Of a stretch of DNA of 64,000 nucleotides, positions 12,067 to 24,588 are shown one piece after another. The position numbers were made by a program, and so were the translations under genes. The number at the start of each line of letters is the position of its first letter. Positions within the stretch are counted from its first letter, which is position 1. Source of the stretch: Neolentinus lepideus HHB14362 ss-1 (Eukaryota > Basidiomycota > Agaricomycetes > Gloeophyllales > Gloeophyllaceae). The notes beneath the pieces were generated by a model. It worked only from the letters and a program-made list of their open reading frames with translations, made no database searches and was not told the origin of the DNA. Location: contig KV425556.1 of assembly GCA_001632425.1 (NCBI GenBank), forward strand, positions 199,556-263,555, written 5' to 3'.

Positions 12067-13835
12067 CCGACCGCCTTATCGTGTCCGGATGCACATATGG
12101 TCGGTAAGAATTTTGGTGTCGGCCTGTCTAAATATGTCGGCACAGCTATGATTCTTGAGGCCTCATGTTCTCGGTGTAACCACAGTCGGCACAGGAGATA
12201 TCGCTCTATCGTTCCGGGCAGTGAATGAGAGGTCAATTGAACCAGTCATGGGAAACGTAGCAGGGTCAACTGTGGTGGTTGAAGAAAAAGAAAGAAAGAA
12301 CTGATGCATTGATGCGCCACCAAAGTCGTGCGCGAAACGCGTAAGACCGACTCCCGGATACCGTATATGTACCTTGACTTCACGCTTTGTTCATCGAGTC
12401 TCCGAAACAGTAGTCCTAAGTGCTATCTAATTGGACAAGTTGTCTAATTACCGGGTCTCGCTGATTCTGGCGCTTCAGCAGCGATTTGCGCGGTCGGTTG
12501 GCTCGCCGATTGCATGGCCTGGGTACTTTGCCCTAATTATATTCTGAGAACTCTCAGCATGTGGTTTTCATGACCTGACCTGCATTTCTATCGCAGGCAC
12601 GCCCTCGTGGAGGATGATATAGCTCAAGGAATTCAGCTGCGCTATCGATTCTAGGACACCACAACGTGCCAACGTGCGTGCTTCTACGGACTGCTTCCGG
12701 CGGTATGTGTTGACCCTGTGGCGATGTGGAAGCGTATGTATTTCGGTATGTTCTGACCGGTGATGGTATTCGTGATGCCCCACAGATGAGTCACACTACC
12801 AGTACAAACTTAAGCTACTGACAGGTTTACTGAGGCCGTCAATGACATGGCAAAGGACGCAACTCGTATTGAGACCAAGTACCAGCTGCAAAGTCAGCTT
12901 CTTTTTTGGTTCAGTAGGAGTACACCTCCGTATCCTATCATCCGATTGTCGTCGGGAATTGACCTCTTCTGAATAGGTGCAGTGGGCATGCACTCATCTC
13001 AGCCTGGAATATATCATCTCATATTACACTCTCCAGAGTGATCTTTGACCATACGTCCCTGGGATCTAAACGCTAATCTTCTGTTAGTACGTCAACTTGG
13101 GTCCGGTATTTTGGAAGCAAGTGGTCTCACGTTCATCAGGTGGACCATTTACGGCAGTCATCGAAGGTCGGTATGAATGATGTGCGTCGAAACGCACTTT
13201 CTTGGCTATTAAAACAATCATCATCTTATGAGCGGTCTGCGGTACCAGAAGAGCAGTTCCAAGCTTCAAGGCAAATACCCCGTTGGGTAATCGAGACTGG
13301 ATTCTAGTTCGATGAGGTGTCTACTCCACTCTTCGAGTATCTGAACTCCCGCGGGTTCAACTGCTGCACCAGTGGCAAAGCTACTTACTGTAACCGCCGG
13401 ATCTACTCCGATTCGCTATGAGACGAAATTGATGCTGGAGATGCACATGGCCTATGCGGATCAAATGTACTTCTCCAACAACAATGACCACTCTGACGTG
13501 CGCTGATCGTACTTAATATATTCTCGATAAAGGGCATTGTCTTATGATGTTCAAAGCTCCAAGACTTGCGTCTACGGCCCCTTCGAAACCTCTCTGCCTG
13601 CGAGCGCTCAAAGCTTCTAACGGATCATACACTTGTAGTATGAGCGTTGAAAGGGAGCCACCGCGACCGACATTTGACCACAAAGCGCTTTGTGGTGTCG
13701 TCGTCATAATGGATGTCGACTCTTCGGCAATGCCTGGTCAGTGGATTTAAACTCTCCACCAGCTCCTGGTCGAAGCCCAAACTCACCCTCAGAGGGAACT
13801 CTCCACACCAGAACTCCATCCACAAAGACCAAGGC
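12067..13835. other. Long gap without a recognised gene
   Basis: Several short open frames exist on both strands, but none shows a recognisable domain, a consistent splice pattern or a homologue in the window. A 65-codon frame at 12796-12993 (-) and a 68-codon frame at 13544-13750 (+) are the longest and look like chance frames. Confidence 0.35.
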
Positions 13836-14331
13836 ATGACGAACCACCTCTATCTCATCTGGTACACTCCTCAGATGGCTGGCCCCCGCCACTGGGCTCT
13901 GTTCGTCGTCAGTTCACAGGAACCTGAAGCCTTCGGGACACTTTACCACGTTGGTTTCTTTTTTCATAATCACCGCAACTCACCTCATTATTTTCCTCTG
14001 CCAACAGTGCATTACCGACCAGAAAGCGTCTGTACGCGGCTACTGCTGCACCTTCGCCACAGATATCCGTTTCGGCGTCTCAATTAAAGGGCCGCGCAGC
14101 AGCAGGACCTATGAGGACCGCGCGCTGCTAGGGACAATCAACGACGATGTCAAGATGATGATGACAGAGTATGCGGACGCGGCGACGCAGATGGTCAATG
14201 AGCACAACGTACCCAGGAGCCGTGCCGAGTCGAACTGCCACGATTGGGTCCTCCATATTGTTCGGAGCTTGGATAACTCCCACTTGATAGAGCATGGTGC
14301 TCTTGGGAGGGCCGCGGTTTGCCCGCGGTGA
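13836..14331 (+). CDS. Small basidiomycete protein, DUF6914-like
   Basis: Two exons (13836-13949 and 14008-14331) join in phase 0 to about 145 residues. The first exon has MTNHLYLIWYTPQM, HWALFVVSS and GTLYHV. The second has GYCCTF, a middle region rich in D, and SNCHDWVLHIVRSL. The order of HWAL, then YHV, then NCxDW resembles families of unknown function in mushrooms that I recall as DUF6914, though the name is not certain. A His in a strand (HWAL) with a later Asn-Cys before a helix also recalls papain-like NlpC/LRAT/PPPDE folds, where these residues are catalytic. That is inference only. No signal peptide is seen. Confidence 0.65.
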
Positions 14332-15005
14332 GCCTTTGCGTCATCTTATTGACAAAGACTGGGGTTGGACATGGTCATTGTTATTTATTGATATTTATTG
14401 ACAACTGTAGCATAGTACTATCCTTTTTCATCGAGTAAACTAGATAATTCGCTATAATCCATTTGATACTCTGGAGGACATTGGACTTGAAGCTTGAGCT
14501 CTGATGGATGTCGGAGAGTGCTGGTGCTGCAAGCCCCGTATCTATTACATACTCTGGTCGACTCGTGATATATGAGTCGTGGCCCCAGAAACTGCATCGT
14601 GCCACGATCCTCGAGGCAATATCAGATAATGTACTGGTTCTGACTGGTTGAATATTTAAAATAAAATAAAAACCTAACCCTCTGAGACGCAAACCCGATA
14701 TAAATCTTCACATCGAAACAAGCCCCACAAAAACCGTCCAGGTCCATATAATATGACAGACACAACAGACTATTATTCGTATGCCTACAGTATGTACGGG
14801 GTGCAATACATGCGTTGCTCTACGATAAATACAATGGTATGCGATGCGATACTAGTCCAAGTAGCGACAGCGGTCAATCAAAGGAGTGGCAGTGAGGACG
14901 TGCACAACAAACAGCTCAGAGTTCGACTGTGACAGACAATAGGCTGGATAACAGGAGGAAAACAGGGGAAACCAATAACGCTTAAGGATAACTTGAAACC
15001 TAGAC
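14332..15005. other. Convergent intergenic region
   Basis: Lies between the 3' ends of the small protein and the serine-rich membrane protein. AT-rich, with no supported gene. Confidence 0.4.
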
Positions 15006-17808
15006 CTAGGATCTGCGCGATACGAAGACAGCGATGAGGACGACGAAGGGGACATAAGTGAATAAAGAGACGACGGCCATAATGCGACAACGCAACCGCC
15101 AAGATCTAGCGTCTTAACACAGAAATCTTATTTAGTACAGAACTACACCGGTATATTAAAAATACTTCCATACCATGTTCAATCTGTGGATCGTCAAGCG
15201 TGACGGCTTTTTCGGTATCAGTACCTCCCACTTCCCTCGTCCTGGGTATCGGCAAAAATGACGTAAGCCACCATAAAGGAAACAACACAAGCCCTATAAA
15301 GAAAAACCAAGCATGAATCGGGGAGCCATCTTCTTCCTGCGACCGAAATCGCAGCGACCACGGCGTTGGCTGGACTTTTGGAGGTCTCCGTGGGTCTCGC
15401 ATGTGGTATGTGGACGAGCGAGATATCGATGGTACATGGGGGGTAACGATCGCGCTCATGGGTATCGAGGCCTGCGAGACGCTGTGACGATCTACCTCGT
15501 TGTGCCTGTGGTTACGTGTAGAGGCGGAGCGGGTGGAGGGATCGCGGGGAGGGGACAGGGTGTGGATATTAGAACTTGTGTGGCTGGACCATGATCCCTT
15601 GGGCATTCGGTTTACTGAGCCCTGGCGAGACTGGGAGGGGCTCTCGCCGGGGGAGGACAGCCGCGCACGCTTTGGCGTGCGGTAAGACGGGGGCACACGA
15701 GAGGCATCAGAGGGGTGTCTAGAAATGGCTGACAACCATATCTGTCAATCATCTTCAGACGTAAAAATAGATAATACAAGGGCACACACATCGCTCGCTG
15801 TGTTCCGGGGTAGGCAAGACAAACGACGGATGGTGGATGTGTCTTGGAACGGCGGACATAACCTCGACGTCCTCCGCCTTCCTTTTCCCGATGCTCTTTG
15901 GAGAGGCCGGCGTTTCTTGGGCTCCTGGAACCAAGGAATCACTCACAGATCGCCGTGTGGGAGTTCCTCCAGGAGATCCCTCGGGCGTGGGGGCAGTAAT
16001 CGAAACGATAGGAGGGCGAAGGAGAAATGAAGGATCCAAGGTAGATGTAGATGAGGAAAGATTGGGTTTCTTTGGCGGGGAAGCTGAACCGTTCGAGTGC
16101 TTCCCTGGTGACGAGCTCGAGCCGACAGACGATGCCATTCCACCGCTTACAGGAGCCGTAATTTCCTCGTTCATTTCCATGTCCTCCGCCTTCGCGTCCT
16201 GGTCGGTCCCCTGTACCAATTGACCGCTGCGCGCTTTAGATAAGTTCCGGTCCACGTCCGACCCTGGCAAAGATGGAAATAATTCCGAGTAAGTTCCTAT
16301 CATCACAAAATATCTTATCAAAACATACCCTGCAAAAGAAAAGGCGACCCCAGCGCTGATGAAGAAGAAGGAGGAAAAGATAAAGGACGCCGAGAACATG
16401 AGGCCTGTATCGTACCATGCACGTTGTTCCCACGTGCCCGGATCTCGGCCGGACCTCCGTCCGAGTCTCCGGCGGCAAGATCAGTTCGATCAAGGGCCAG
16501 TGGCGGGGAATCCTCATCCTTCTCGACTATCACGTCCTTACTAGGGCCGTCGTCGTCAAGCAGTCCTGGGTGGTCGAAAGCGACAGCGATACTACGTCTG
16601 CGCTGTGTAGGCGCGTCCGACATGCTTCTGGCTCTGTTGTATCTCGCGGGTTCTTCGCATTGGTCTTGGGACTGTCCGAAGATTTGCTGAACTCGCGGGA
16701 GACTGGCGTACGGCCGGATGGACCTTGCATTCCGGAACTGCGCAGAGTGGAACGACGAGAGGGAGCCATTGACCCGAGGAGGGCGGGACGATAGCGTACT
16801 CGCAACGCTGGGCGACGTCGTTGATTGCGTAGAGGCCTTCAATGAGCGCGACTGGCTGTCACTAGCGCTCAAGTTCGATCGCGACGCAATGGCTGCGACG
16901 AGCTCAGGATGATCGAGAGGCGGCATCGGCGGCGGCGTGAAGGTGAACGGGAACTCAGCGTCTGGTGGCGGGGTGGGGTGTCCGAAAGTCCCAGGTGAGT
17001 CCGTCGCCTGCGTGTGCGTAATGTGCGAAATGGGAGTGTTGCCTAGGCGGAGAAACAGTGATCGACGTGAATTAGAGGACGGCGTGGAATTAGAGGGAGT
17101 CGTGTTCGATCGGTTGGCGCGTGAAGGTGTGGAGGTCCGCCGGGAGGGCGTGGAATGTGGAGTGAAAGAAGTGTTGAAGCTGGACCTCACTGGCTCGGTT
17201 TTGGTCCTCCGGTGGGTCGTCAGCGTGTGCGAGCGTTCCGGAGTGAGCGGTGAGAAGTCGAGGGAGTGTCGACCAGGTCTCGTGGACTCATCGCCTTTAT
17301 CGCCCTGGCTACCGAGGGACCACCGCCGTTTGGCTGGTCCGTCTTCGCGTGAAGGCGTGCCCTCCCTGCTGCGACCGAACGCGCTGCGGACCCCGAAAAT
17401 AGAGAGCTGTGACAATGCACGCCGGTCCAGTTTAGGAGGGGGAGTCGCGTTGTCGCGCGGCTGGGGCGAGGCCGACTCGTGTTCTTCATTAGGAGGGGGC
17501 AGGCTTGCGCTCGGTGGTGCGCTGTGGGCAGCCCCACTTGATGTACGAGATCCGACGGAGTGTCTCCGTGGTTTCAGTCCATGTGGGATGCTGGCTTCTG
17601 CAGAATAGCTGTCCAGGAGGGAATCGAGATCCGGGTGGATTTGTCGACCGACCAGGTCCCTCTTGGGCGGGGTGTCAAGGTGGTAGGGTGGAGGTGAATG
17701 TAATGTTGCAGAAGTCGGCGTGGAAGAGGAAGGAGACGCGATGCTTGTGTCGGACGCTGGCGCAGAAGACCGATGCCCGCCCCTAAGGCGTGATAACAAA
17801 GATGGCAT
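15006..17808 (-). CDS. Serine/proline-rich membrane protein of unknown function
   Basis: Five exons. The first (17808-16542) encodes about 420 residues of low-complexity S/P/T/R-rich sequence with many SP, TP and RRxS sites. This suggests a disordered, phosphorylated cytosolic region. An intron at 16444-16541 joins it to PGTWEQRAWYDTGLMF, followed by a hydrophobic segment (ASFIFSSFFFISAGVAFSFA). Exon 3 is again S/P-rich (about 16265-15790), exon 4 contains HAWFFFIGLVLFPLWWLTSF, and exon 5 ends RIMAVVSLFTYVPFVVLIAVF before the stop at 15006. Two to three membrane helices lie in the C-terminal third. Serine-rich proteins of this plan are common in mushrooms, but I know no assigned role. A 223-codon frame on the opposite strand is its shadow. 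Confidence 0.8.
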
Positions 17809-19075
17809 GTTCGCTGCTGCGTAGGCGTGTGTATTAACTATAAATACATTGATATATAACCATTGTTGCTGACCTTAGTTGTTCTCTGCAAGGTTCCGAC
17901 ATCCAGTCTATAACTGTGGCAGTGGGTAAGTGGCCCACGGACAGATCAAAATCCCTCCTTTCCTTGAACGACGTAATTGGACTTTTGAATAGTTACTTTG
18001 TCGTAAGATTCTATTAGCGAAGCGTAAGAACTTGTTGAGCTCACCAAACGCGTAGGACGGCGGCGTGGATGTTGCATGGGTCTCCTGTACGAGGGGAGGT
18101 CGGATTTGCGTCCAGAGTTAATTAACGGTTACTGGATTACGTAATTAATTGATCGGAGTAAATATTCCTCTTGCCACAGCTCGTCTGCTGTTCTCAACGC
18201 TCGCTCATGGATGCCATGTCTGTATTATCGCAGAAAAGGACCTCGAGATGGACAATAGACTGAAACGTGTCAGTCAAGTAAATCGCTCGTTGACGCGGAC
18301 GTCGAGATCAATCAGCAGATGCGATTGGTACGCCGCTGGCAACTTTGACTCGGACTAGGAATGATGCTCTCGCACGTAGACTCAGAATGATGCCCTCGCA
18401 CACAGACTCTCATTTACACGGATTCGGAAATATACCGGACAAGTCACATCAAGTAACCTATCAGACAAATGATAACAAGTAGTCCTACTGAACTTTCGGG
18501 ACATGTCCTTGGGTTAGCACCTTCAGAGGCTAAAAAGGACTACAGGGTCAGACTACGGCGCTACATATCACACAACCGGGGATCGATCTGGATCAAGCCA
18601 CTGGATGACGCTCATCATAGCCATCGCAAGTGCTTTTCTTCGTTCCGTTTTACTGTTACGCTACAGCGATGATCTTTAGAAGCAATGTCAGCCAGAAACA
18701 AGAAGGCCGTCTGCGGCCTAATACTGTGATCATTCTCCAATTCTTCTGTCACAGCTAACTCGGCACCTTCTCGTGCATGGGAGCACTGCAATCCGGACAC
18801 TTAAACCCATAAGTGTGATAGCGGCTGTCCAGACAGCAGAACTGCTGTGCAAGTGGGAATGTTGCGTGGATCTAGTGCGCCTATTTCAAGCTAAGCATGC
18901 AACTGAATACAAAGTTCATCAGATGGTTACCCAAGCATATGAAGTTCGTCTCGCCAATTCTTCCCGGGACTCCAAACTTACTGTAGTGTTCCACGATCAT
19001 TCCGCGCTTTAGCGCCGTATATAACTTCAATGGCTGGTGTTCTGTCCACCGTCGTAGTTGTCCTCCGAGTCCACC
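17809..19075. other. Intergenic region, divergent promoters
   Basis: Separates the serine-rich gene (-) from the receiver-ART gene (+). Only short unsupported frames and a small direct repeat at 18359-18409 were seen. Confidence 0.4.
18359..18409. repeat. Two-copy direct repeat of about 25 bases
   Basis: GAATGATGCTCTCGCACGTA is followed directly by a second copy, GAATGATGCCCTCGCACACA, and both run on into GACTC. A minor local duplication. Confidence 0.6.
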
Positions 19076-21561
19076 ATGCTGGATCCCTACACTGTCTTGT
19101 CCTCTGTGCTGTCCGCGAGCCTGTCCATATACAATTGGCTTGACAACTCCAAGCGTGCGGATGTCACTATGCAAACTCTTCGCCAGACGATTTGTCTTGT
19201 CCGTGACGTTATTGCTCCTCTCAATGCCCAAAGAACGGATCTCCCTTCCCACGTCGTACTATGCCTCATTGGCATCGGAGAGATCCTATGTTTAATACAG
19301 GAGCGCTTAATGGCGCTAAATGCTAGACAGATATCCGTAGCAAAGATTCGTGCGCTCTTCAGCCCATCAACCGTTGTGAACGATTTGCAGAGCGATAGTC
19401 AGCTATTGATGCAACGCCTCCAGTTGTTGAACACGGCGCTCTTGATGGGGGGCAGTGCACCTGCTGCGTCTCGTGATGGCTTATTAGATTCCATCCAGAA
19501 TTCAAGCGTACGGCAATTCTGGTCTGCTGCGTTCGACGAAAAGGTATGTCGATAGTGTTTTACCTGCAGGAATCGGTCCCTAAATCGGGTAACGCATGAC
19601 AGGACGCGTATGTCACAAGAGCTCAGTTCAGACATGCTCTGGACCCTCTCTTTCCACTCTCGGAACAGGACTTTGACACACTTTGGTTACGTCTCGACGA
19701 GTTTGGGCTTGACGTGCTTACCCCGAGGAATTTGGATGCCTTCGCTGGAAGCAACTCGTTGACGGAGGCCGTGTGGGGCATCCACAGTTATCGGGAAGGT
19801 ACGTAATTCCATGCGCACATACTTGACCACCACTTGATATGTTTCCAGGGCGACAGAGGGTTAGTCACAACGGACGCAAATGCCTTCTCTGGGTTGATGA
19901 CAATCCAGAGAACAATATGGAGGAAGTAGCCTTTGCGCTCGGTCACAATATTCAAGTCTATCAGTTCACGTCCACGGCCGCCCTCAAGATGTGGTTGGAA
20001 GCACACCAAGGTAGGGCAATTCATTCTGATTGTGGACACGAAGTCCTCAGCTTTCCCAGAGATCCGTCTCTTGGATGATACATCTCACCTTCGTGTCATC
20101 ACGGATAATGCAAGATGGGAAAGCCGCCGAGGAAACGACCGCGGAAAGGATATCTTCAACTTCTCCGCCGGGGAGAATCTCATCCGCTACATGAGGGGCC
20201 ACCAGTACCAGGCTCCGATCCTCGTCTACTGCGGGGCCAGCATCCCCCGGACAGGATACGTTCTCAAATACACAGATGCAGGATCCACGACAACACAATT
20301 TATCTGCCATGCTTTCATTTCGGGGCTTCTCGCACCAGATGCCGATGAAAGACAATGGCAGACCTTTAATGCAACACTAATGGCAACTCCTGTATTGAAT
20401 TTACGCAATCCGCACTACCCCATTTTGCAGACACGCTGGGCTCGCTTCGGCGATACCGACTCGACCACGGACCTCTTCACTGTTGGACGCGGTGGTGGAT
20501 CGTTGCGGTCATTTTACAATGGACAGGAGGTTGATAGCCGCATGAATCACGTTCGTGACGCTATCCATCATGTACGAGGAAATTGGCACCGATATTCCGA
20601 CTTCCTCTCGGGCCTGCGTGATGTGTTCCTTCAAGTCGGTGTGCCTGAGGTGGTCTCACCCATCCTCAGTGGCCTGCCTAGCTCTAAGCAATGGGCTGAT
20701 AGACGACGTGATGAAGATCCTGCAGAAGATTATGGCGTCCTACGGTTGTACACGACTGAAGCGGGGTATTCACACATCTTCAAAGTTGTCAATGAAGCCT
20801 TTCGCACTCACGACATCGACGAACAACGCCTCATATCAGCTGTCTTCCTTGTCGAACTCCTGAATATTGAACTTTTCAATCTTATCGACGAGCAGCGCAT
20901 GGGTGATGTGGGATTCACTGGCATTGTCCACAGAGGTCTTTGCCTGTCCACGGAACAGCTCAATGCGTTCTACGAGCTGACCCGTATGCCTGTCAGGGAG
21001 CGATTCTGGTCTATTCCGCTGGCCATCGTATCTTGCAGCACGAATGAGAATATTGCTGTGCAGTTCGCCCTGCAGCAGGCATTTGCGTCGCGCAGCAAGC
21101 ACCCCGTCCTCTGGCGGATTCATGTCACCAACCTGAGTCCAGATCTTCTTAGTGTCTATCACAATCTCTACCCAACGAGTGTTGTGACAACAATGTGCGC
21201 CGTTCCGATCCAGCAGTTCTCTCCGTATCTAGAAGAGGAGGTCGTTCTGCGGGGACCATTCTTCCAGCTGGTGCATGTATACCGAAAGCCCTTGGTTGAC
21301 GGAACCATGGTCGACGTGATCGAGGGAGTTATTTTCAACACCAATAGGGACCACCCGAGTCAAATGGATCTAGGTCCGGCTCAGGATGATGCACGAAGAC
21401 TAATTGCGTGCATGGTCGGGATGGAGAGGGCAAAGGTGTGTCGTCAGTTGGCTGAAAGTTATGGTCTGCAGACAGATGTTTCTGATTATGAGCAACTTTA
21501 TCTGATCGAGAAAGTGAAGTTTGATAATTTGACTCCAGGTAGTATATCTTCAGTAAGGTGA
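19076..21561 (+). CDS. Helical bundle - EF-hand-like - receiver/TIR-like - ADP-ribosyltransferase protein
   Basis: Four exons (19076-19543, 19603-19798, 19849-20010, 20051-21561) give a continuous 778-residue protein. Residues 1-156 are an all-helical domain resembling the four-helix bundles of MLKL/RPW8/HeLo-type proteins. Residues 157-221 look like a degenerate EF-hand pair (DTLWLRLDEFGLDVLTPRNL). Residues about 231-350 form a receiver- or TIR-like fold with CLLWVDDNPENN, RVITDNARWE and APILVYCGAS. Residues about 500-700 match mono-ADP-ribosyltransferases of the R-S-E class: LRLYTTEAGY, Arg in VHRGL, Ser in VSCSTNENIAVQFAL and Glu-x-Glu in LEEEVVLRGPFFQ. An NAD-dependent effector role in stress or self/non-self responses is inference. 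No signal peptide is seen, so it should act in the cytosol. Introns fall near the domain limits. The third, 20011-20050, is only 40 bases, but it restores the frame. Confidence 0.82.
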
Positions 21562-21939
21562 GCTTCCGGACACAATACTGGTATTCGTCAATAGCTGCAC
21601 AAGCCACAATTATACATCCAACATAAACATACCAGCTAGTACTTCTATACCTAGCAGTTGTCCTTCTATATTTATACATGTCACGGTTTGACTATTTTGT
21701 GGGTTTAGTTGGTTAAGAACGGTATCTGTTCACATCCTTTAATTTGTAGTTTTTTGAACTTTTTGAGCTTATGTTGATGTTATTCGTTATTTGTCATGGT
21801 ACTCGTCGTGTTGAAGGACCCATAAGTGCTTGCACATAGAACTCGGGGTCTCCCGGTTGACTATTATATCGGGACTCGGGAACTAGGCCGCTACGCTGAC
21901 TGCAACCTTGCGCTACCATACCGCTGCACGTAGCCCGCC
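21562..21939. other. Gap before the epsin gene
   Basis: Holds the 3' UTR of the receiver-ART gene and the promoter of the epsin gene. No other gene is seen. Confidence 0.4.
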
Positions 21940-24014
21940 ATGGATCGCCTCGAAAATCTAGCGAATCAGCTGTCGCAGGTGACGGTCTACGACCTGAAGA
22001 GCATGTACAACCAGGTGCGTGTCAACGGTCTACAGTCAAGGGATATGAAGTGCGATGCACTGATTCGTCACGATGTGCGGTTAATCAGGCGAAAAATATG
22101 GTGCTGAATGTGAGTGAGATGGAGGCGAAGGTGCGGGAGGCCACGAATGATGAGCCCTGGTGAGTGCTGGCCATAATGTTGTCGGAGTGGTGGGAATGAA
22201 TAGGTTGTGCAGGGGGGCAAGTTCAACGTTAATGCAAGAGATCGCGCAAGGGTGCGTTACGTGATTCGGTGCCGTGAAGAGTCCATACTGACCTCTTATG
22301 TGTACAGGACATTCAACTTGTTCGTATCGTTCTTATTGAACCCGTAATGCAGTTGTGACGCGTCATTTCACAGTCAAAACTTCAACGAAATCATGCCTGC
22401 AATCTATTCCAAGTTCATGGAGAAAGAAGCACGTCAATGGCGGGAGATCTACAAGGTACATATAAGAGAGCAATGTATACTAGTTTCCATACTAACCGTT
22501 TTAGGCTCTTCAATTACTCGAATATCTTATCAAAAACGGTAGCGAGCGGGTGGTTGACGATGCCCGTTCGCATATCTCGACTCTTAAAATGCTAAGAAGC
22601 TTTCACTACATTGATGACAAGGGCAAGGACCAGGGTCTTAATGGTGAGTTCCCAAATGTCTACAAACCTTGAACGAGAAATCACTTGCTCTTCCTCAGTT
22701 CGGAATCGAGCGAAAGAAATTGTCGAGCTTCTTTCAGATGTAGAAAAGATCAGATTAGAACGACGGAAGGCCAAGGCTAACCGAAGCAAGTACACCGGTA
22801 CTGGAAACGACGCCATGAGCTTTACATCTGGCGGCAGTCGTTACGGTGGCTTTGGTTCTGACAGCTATTCCGGAGGCGGGAGCAGTTCATACGGCGGAGG
22901 GTATGACCGAGGTTTGCCCTACCCAGGTATCCATGTTTTCCCTGCATTAACGGACCGCGTCCGCTTTTGATAGATTACGGCAGCGGTTACGCTGGCGGTG
23001 GCAGCAGCAGCGGTGGGTTCAGGGACGGAGCGGATCGGCACGGATTCGAAGAGTACGACGCCGGCGACGACGAAGACTCGGCGCCCCGCAGGTCGAACTC
23101 GGTGTCGCAGAGGACGAGCGCGCCTCCCCGTCGTTCGAATACCCTGCCTGCTCCGGCACCGCCGGCGAAGGAGAAGGAGTCAGAGAAGATGGTTGACTTG
23201 CTTGGGCTCGACGACGACTTCACGGCTGGCGCGAGTGCTACTACGACTGCTGCTTCGGTTGCGGTTGGTCTTTTGCACTTTTTAAATAACCTCATACTAA
23301 TTTCTTTATTCCTGTATGAAGCCTGCGCCTTCTGTGCCTCCAGTGCAAACGGCGACATCTAACAGTCTCTTCGATGACGATGACTTTGGCGACTTCTCAG
23401 CAGCTCCCGTGGCTCCGACAGCCGTTCAAACGAGCCCTCCAGTAGCTCCTGTAGTGCTTGGTCTTGGCAGTCTTGCCACTCAGAAGCCTGCCGTGGCACC
23501 GATGGCTCAGCCTCCTAATATGTTTGGCAATGCGACAGTCTTATCACCGACCCTGACAGGCAACAGGTCCTCGCTGTCGATGTCCTCCCTTCCTCTTGCT
23601 GCAGCTCAGAACAATTCCTTCTTCTCCAGTCAGCCACTCACCCCGGCAAGCCAGCCTCTCACTCCCGCCTCACCCCCACCTCGCTCCTCCTTTGCATCAC
23701 CCATCTCCGCCACCGCCCGCAGCGGCGCTACTACGCCTGCGACGGCCAAGTCTTCTGGCTCTGGTGCTTTCGACGATATTTGGAACATGTCCCTCGGCTC
23801 CGCGACAGGCTCGCGGTCGGGGACGCCTGCGAATAGCCAGCCTGTGAAGAAGTCGATAAAGGATCTGGAGAAGGAGAAAGCACAAAGTGGAATTTGGGGA
23901 GCAAAGCACTCATCCCAGGGTAGTATGGGTGGGTTCGGTGCGTTCGGTGCACCGTCCAAGCCCACGGCAAACACGAATGCATCGAGTAGCGGCCTGGATG
24001 ACTTGTTGCTATAG
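21940..24014 (+). CDS. ENT3: Epsin, ENTH-domain adaptor (Ent3-like)
   Basis: Clathrin adaptor that binds phosphoinositides, probably at the trans-Golgi/endosome. The ENTH domain is assembled from several short exons: MDRLENLANQL, VTVYDLKSMYNQ, AKNMVLNVSEMEAKVREATN, DEPWGASSTLMQEIAQGTF, NFNEIMPAIYSKFMEKEARQ, YKALQLLEYLIKNGSERVV and VRNRAKEIVELLSD. The C-terminal half is disordered. It is first Gly/Ser-rich, then carries a clathrin-box-like LLGLDDDF and an acidic-phenylalanine motif, DDDDFGDFS, of the type bound by AP-1/GGA ear domains. It ends SSGLDDLLL. The ear motif favours Ent3/Ent5 over Ent1/Ent2. Introns are 50-60 bases and in frame, and the stop is at 24014. Confidence 0.92.
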
Positions 24015-24588
24015 CATTGTGTTATGCCGACTCGTCCGACGGGGTTTCTTATCTTTGTGGATATTATTAGTGTAGGAAGGGAAACGTATGGATGGTCTTG
24101 TTGAGCATGAGCAGCGTGTTCCGCCTTAGGCACAGCTTTGAGTAGCAGGCATGCTGCTGCTGTTCAGGAACGCTGAGATATGGTCGGTAGGCTGGACGGA
24201 GCTGATTGACCTTACGGCCCCGACGGCATGATGGGCGACGGGCGCTTTCAGCCGTGCACAACTTTCAGTTGCTGCGCGGCCTCTACTATGTTTCCCTTTG
24301 ACTTCAACATTCTTCGACATTCAGCTGCAGTATTCTCTCGAAACATTTCTGTATGCTCACCATGTCGACCAATTTATAATCGAGCAGTTTCAAAGACACC
24401 AGAGCCGACGCTATCGGTTATGACTCTGAAACAGAGGAAAACCAGCCCACTGATCATATGCTTTAGTGACCGAGTAAGCATGCGGGTCAAGGTTTTCTTC
24501 GTTTGATGGATCCGACGGGATACATAAATCTCGGTGTGCTCGGGTAGTTGTACCTAACGTTGTCCGTTCCTTGGCCATTTCCTCGATC
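24015..24588. other. Gap between epsin and GH20 copy 3
   Basis: Contains the epsin 3' UTR and the GH20 promoter. A weak AT element near 24370 is the only TATA-like sequence noticed. Frames seen here are unsupported. Confidence 0.35.

Noticed and set aside
16937..17608. 223-codon open frame on the plus strand
   Set aside because: It is the antisense of the low-complexity first exon of the serine-rich membrane protein. Its composition mirrors that gene and it has no domain.
19933..20050. Alternative reading through QFILIVDT in the receiver-ART gene
   Set aside because: That frame cannot be joined to the WVDDNPENN exon without a frame shift; the 40-base intron gives a better and continuous protein.
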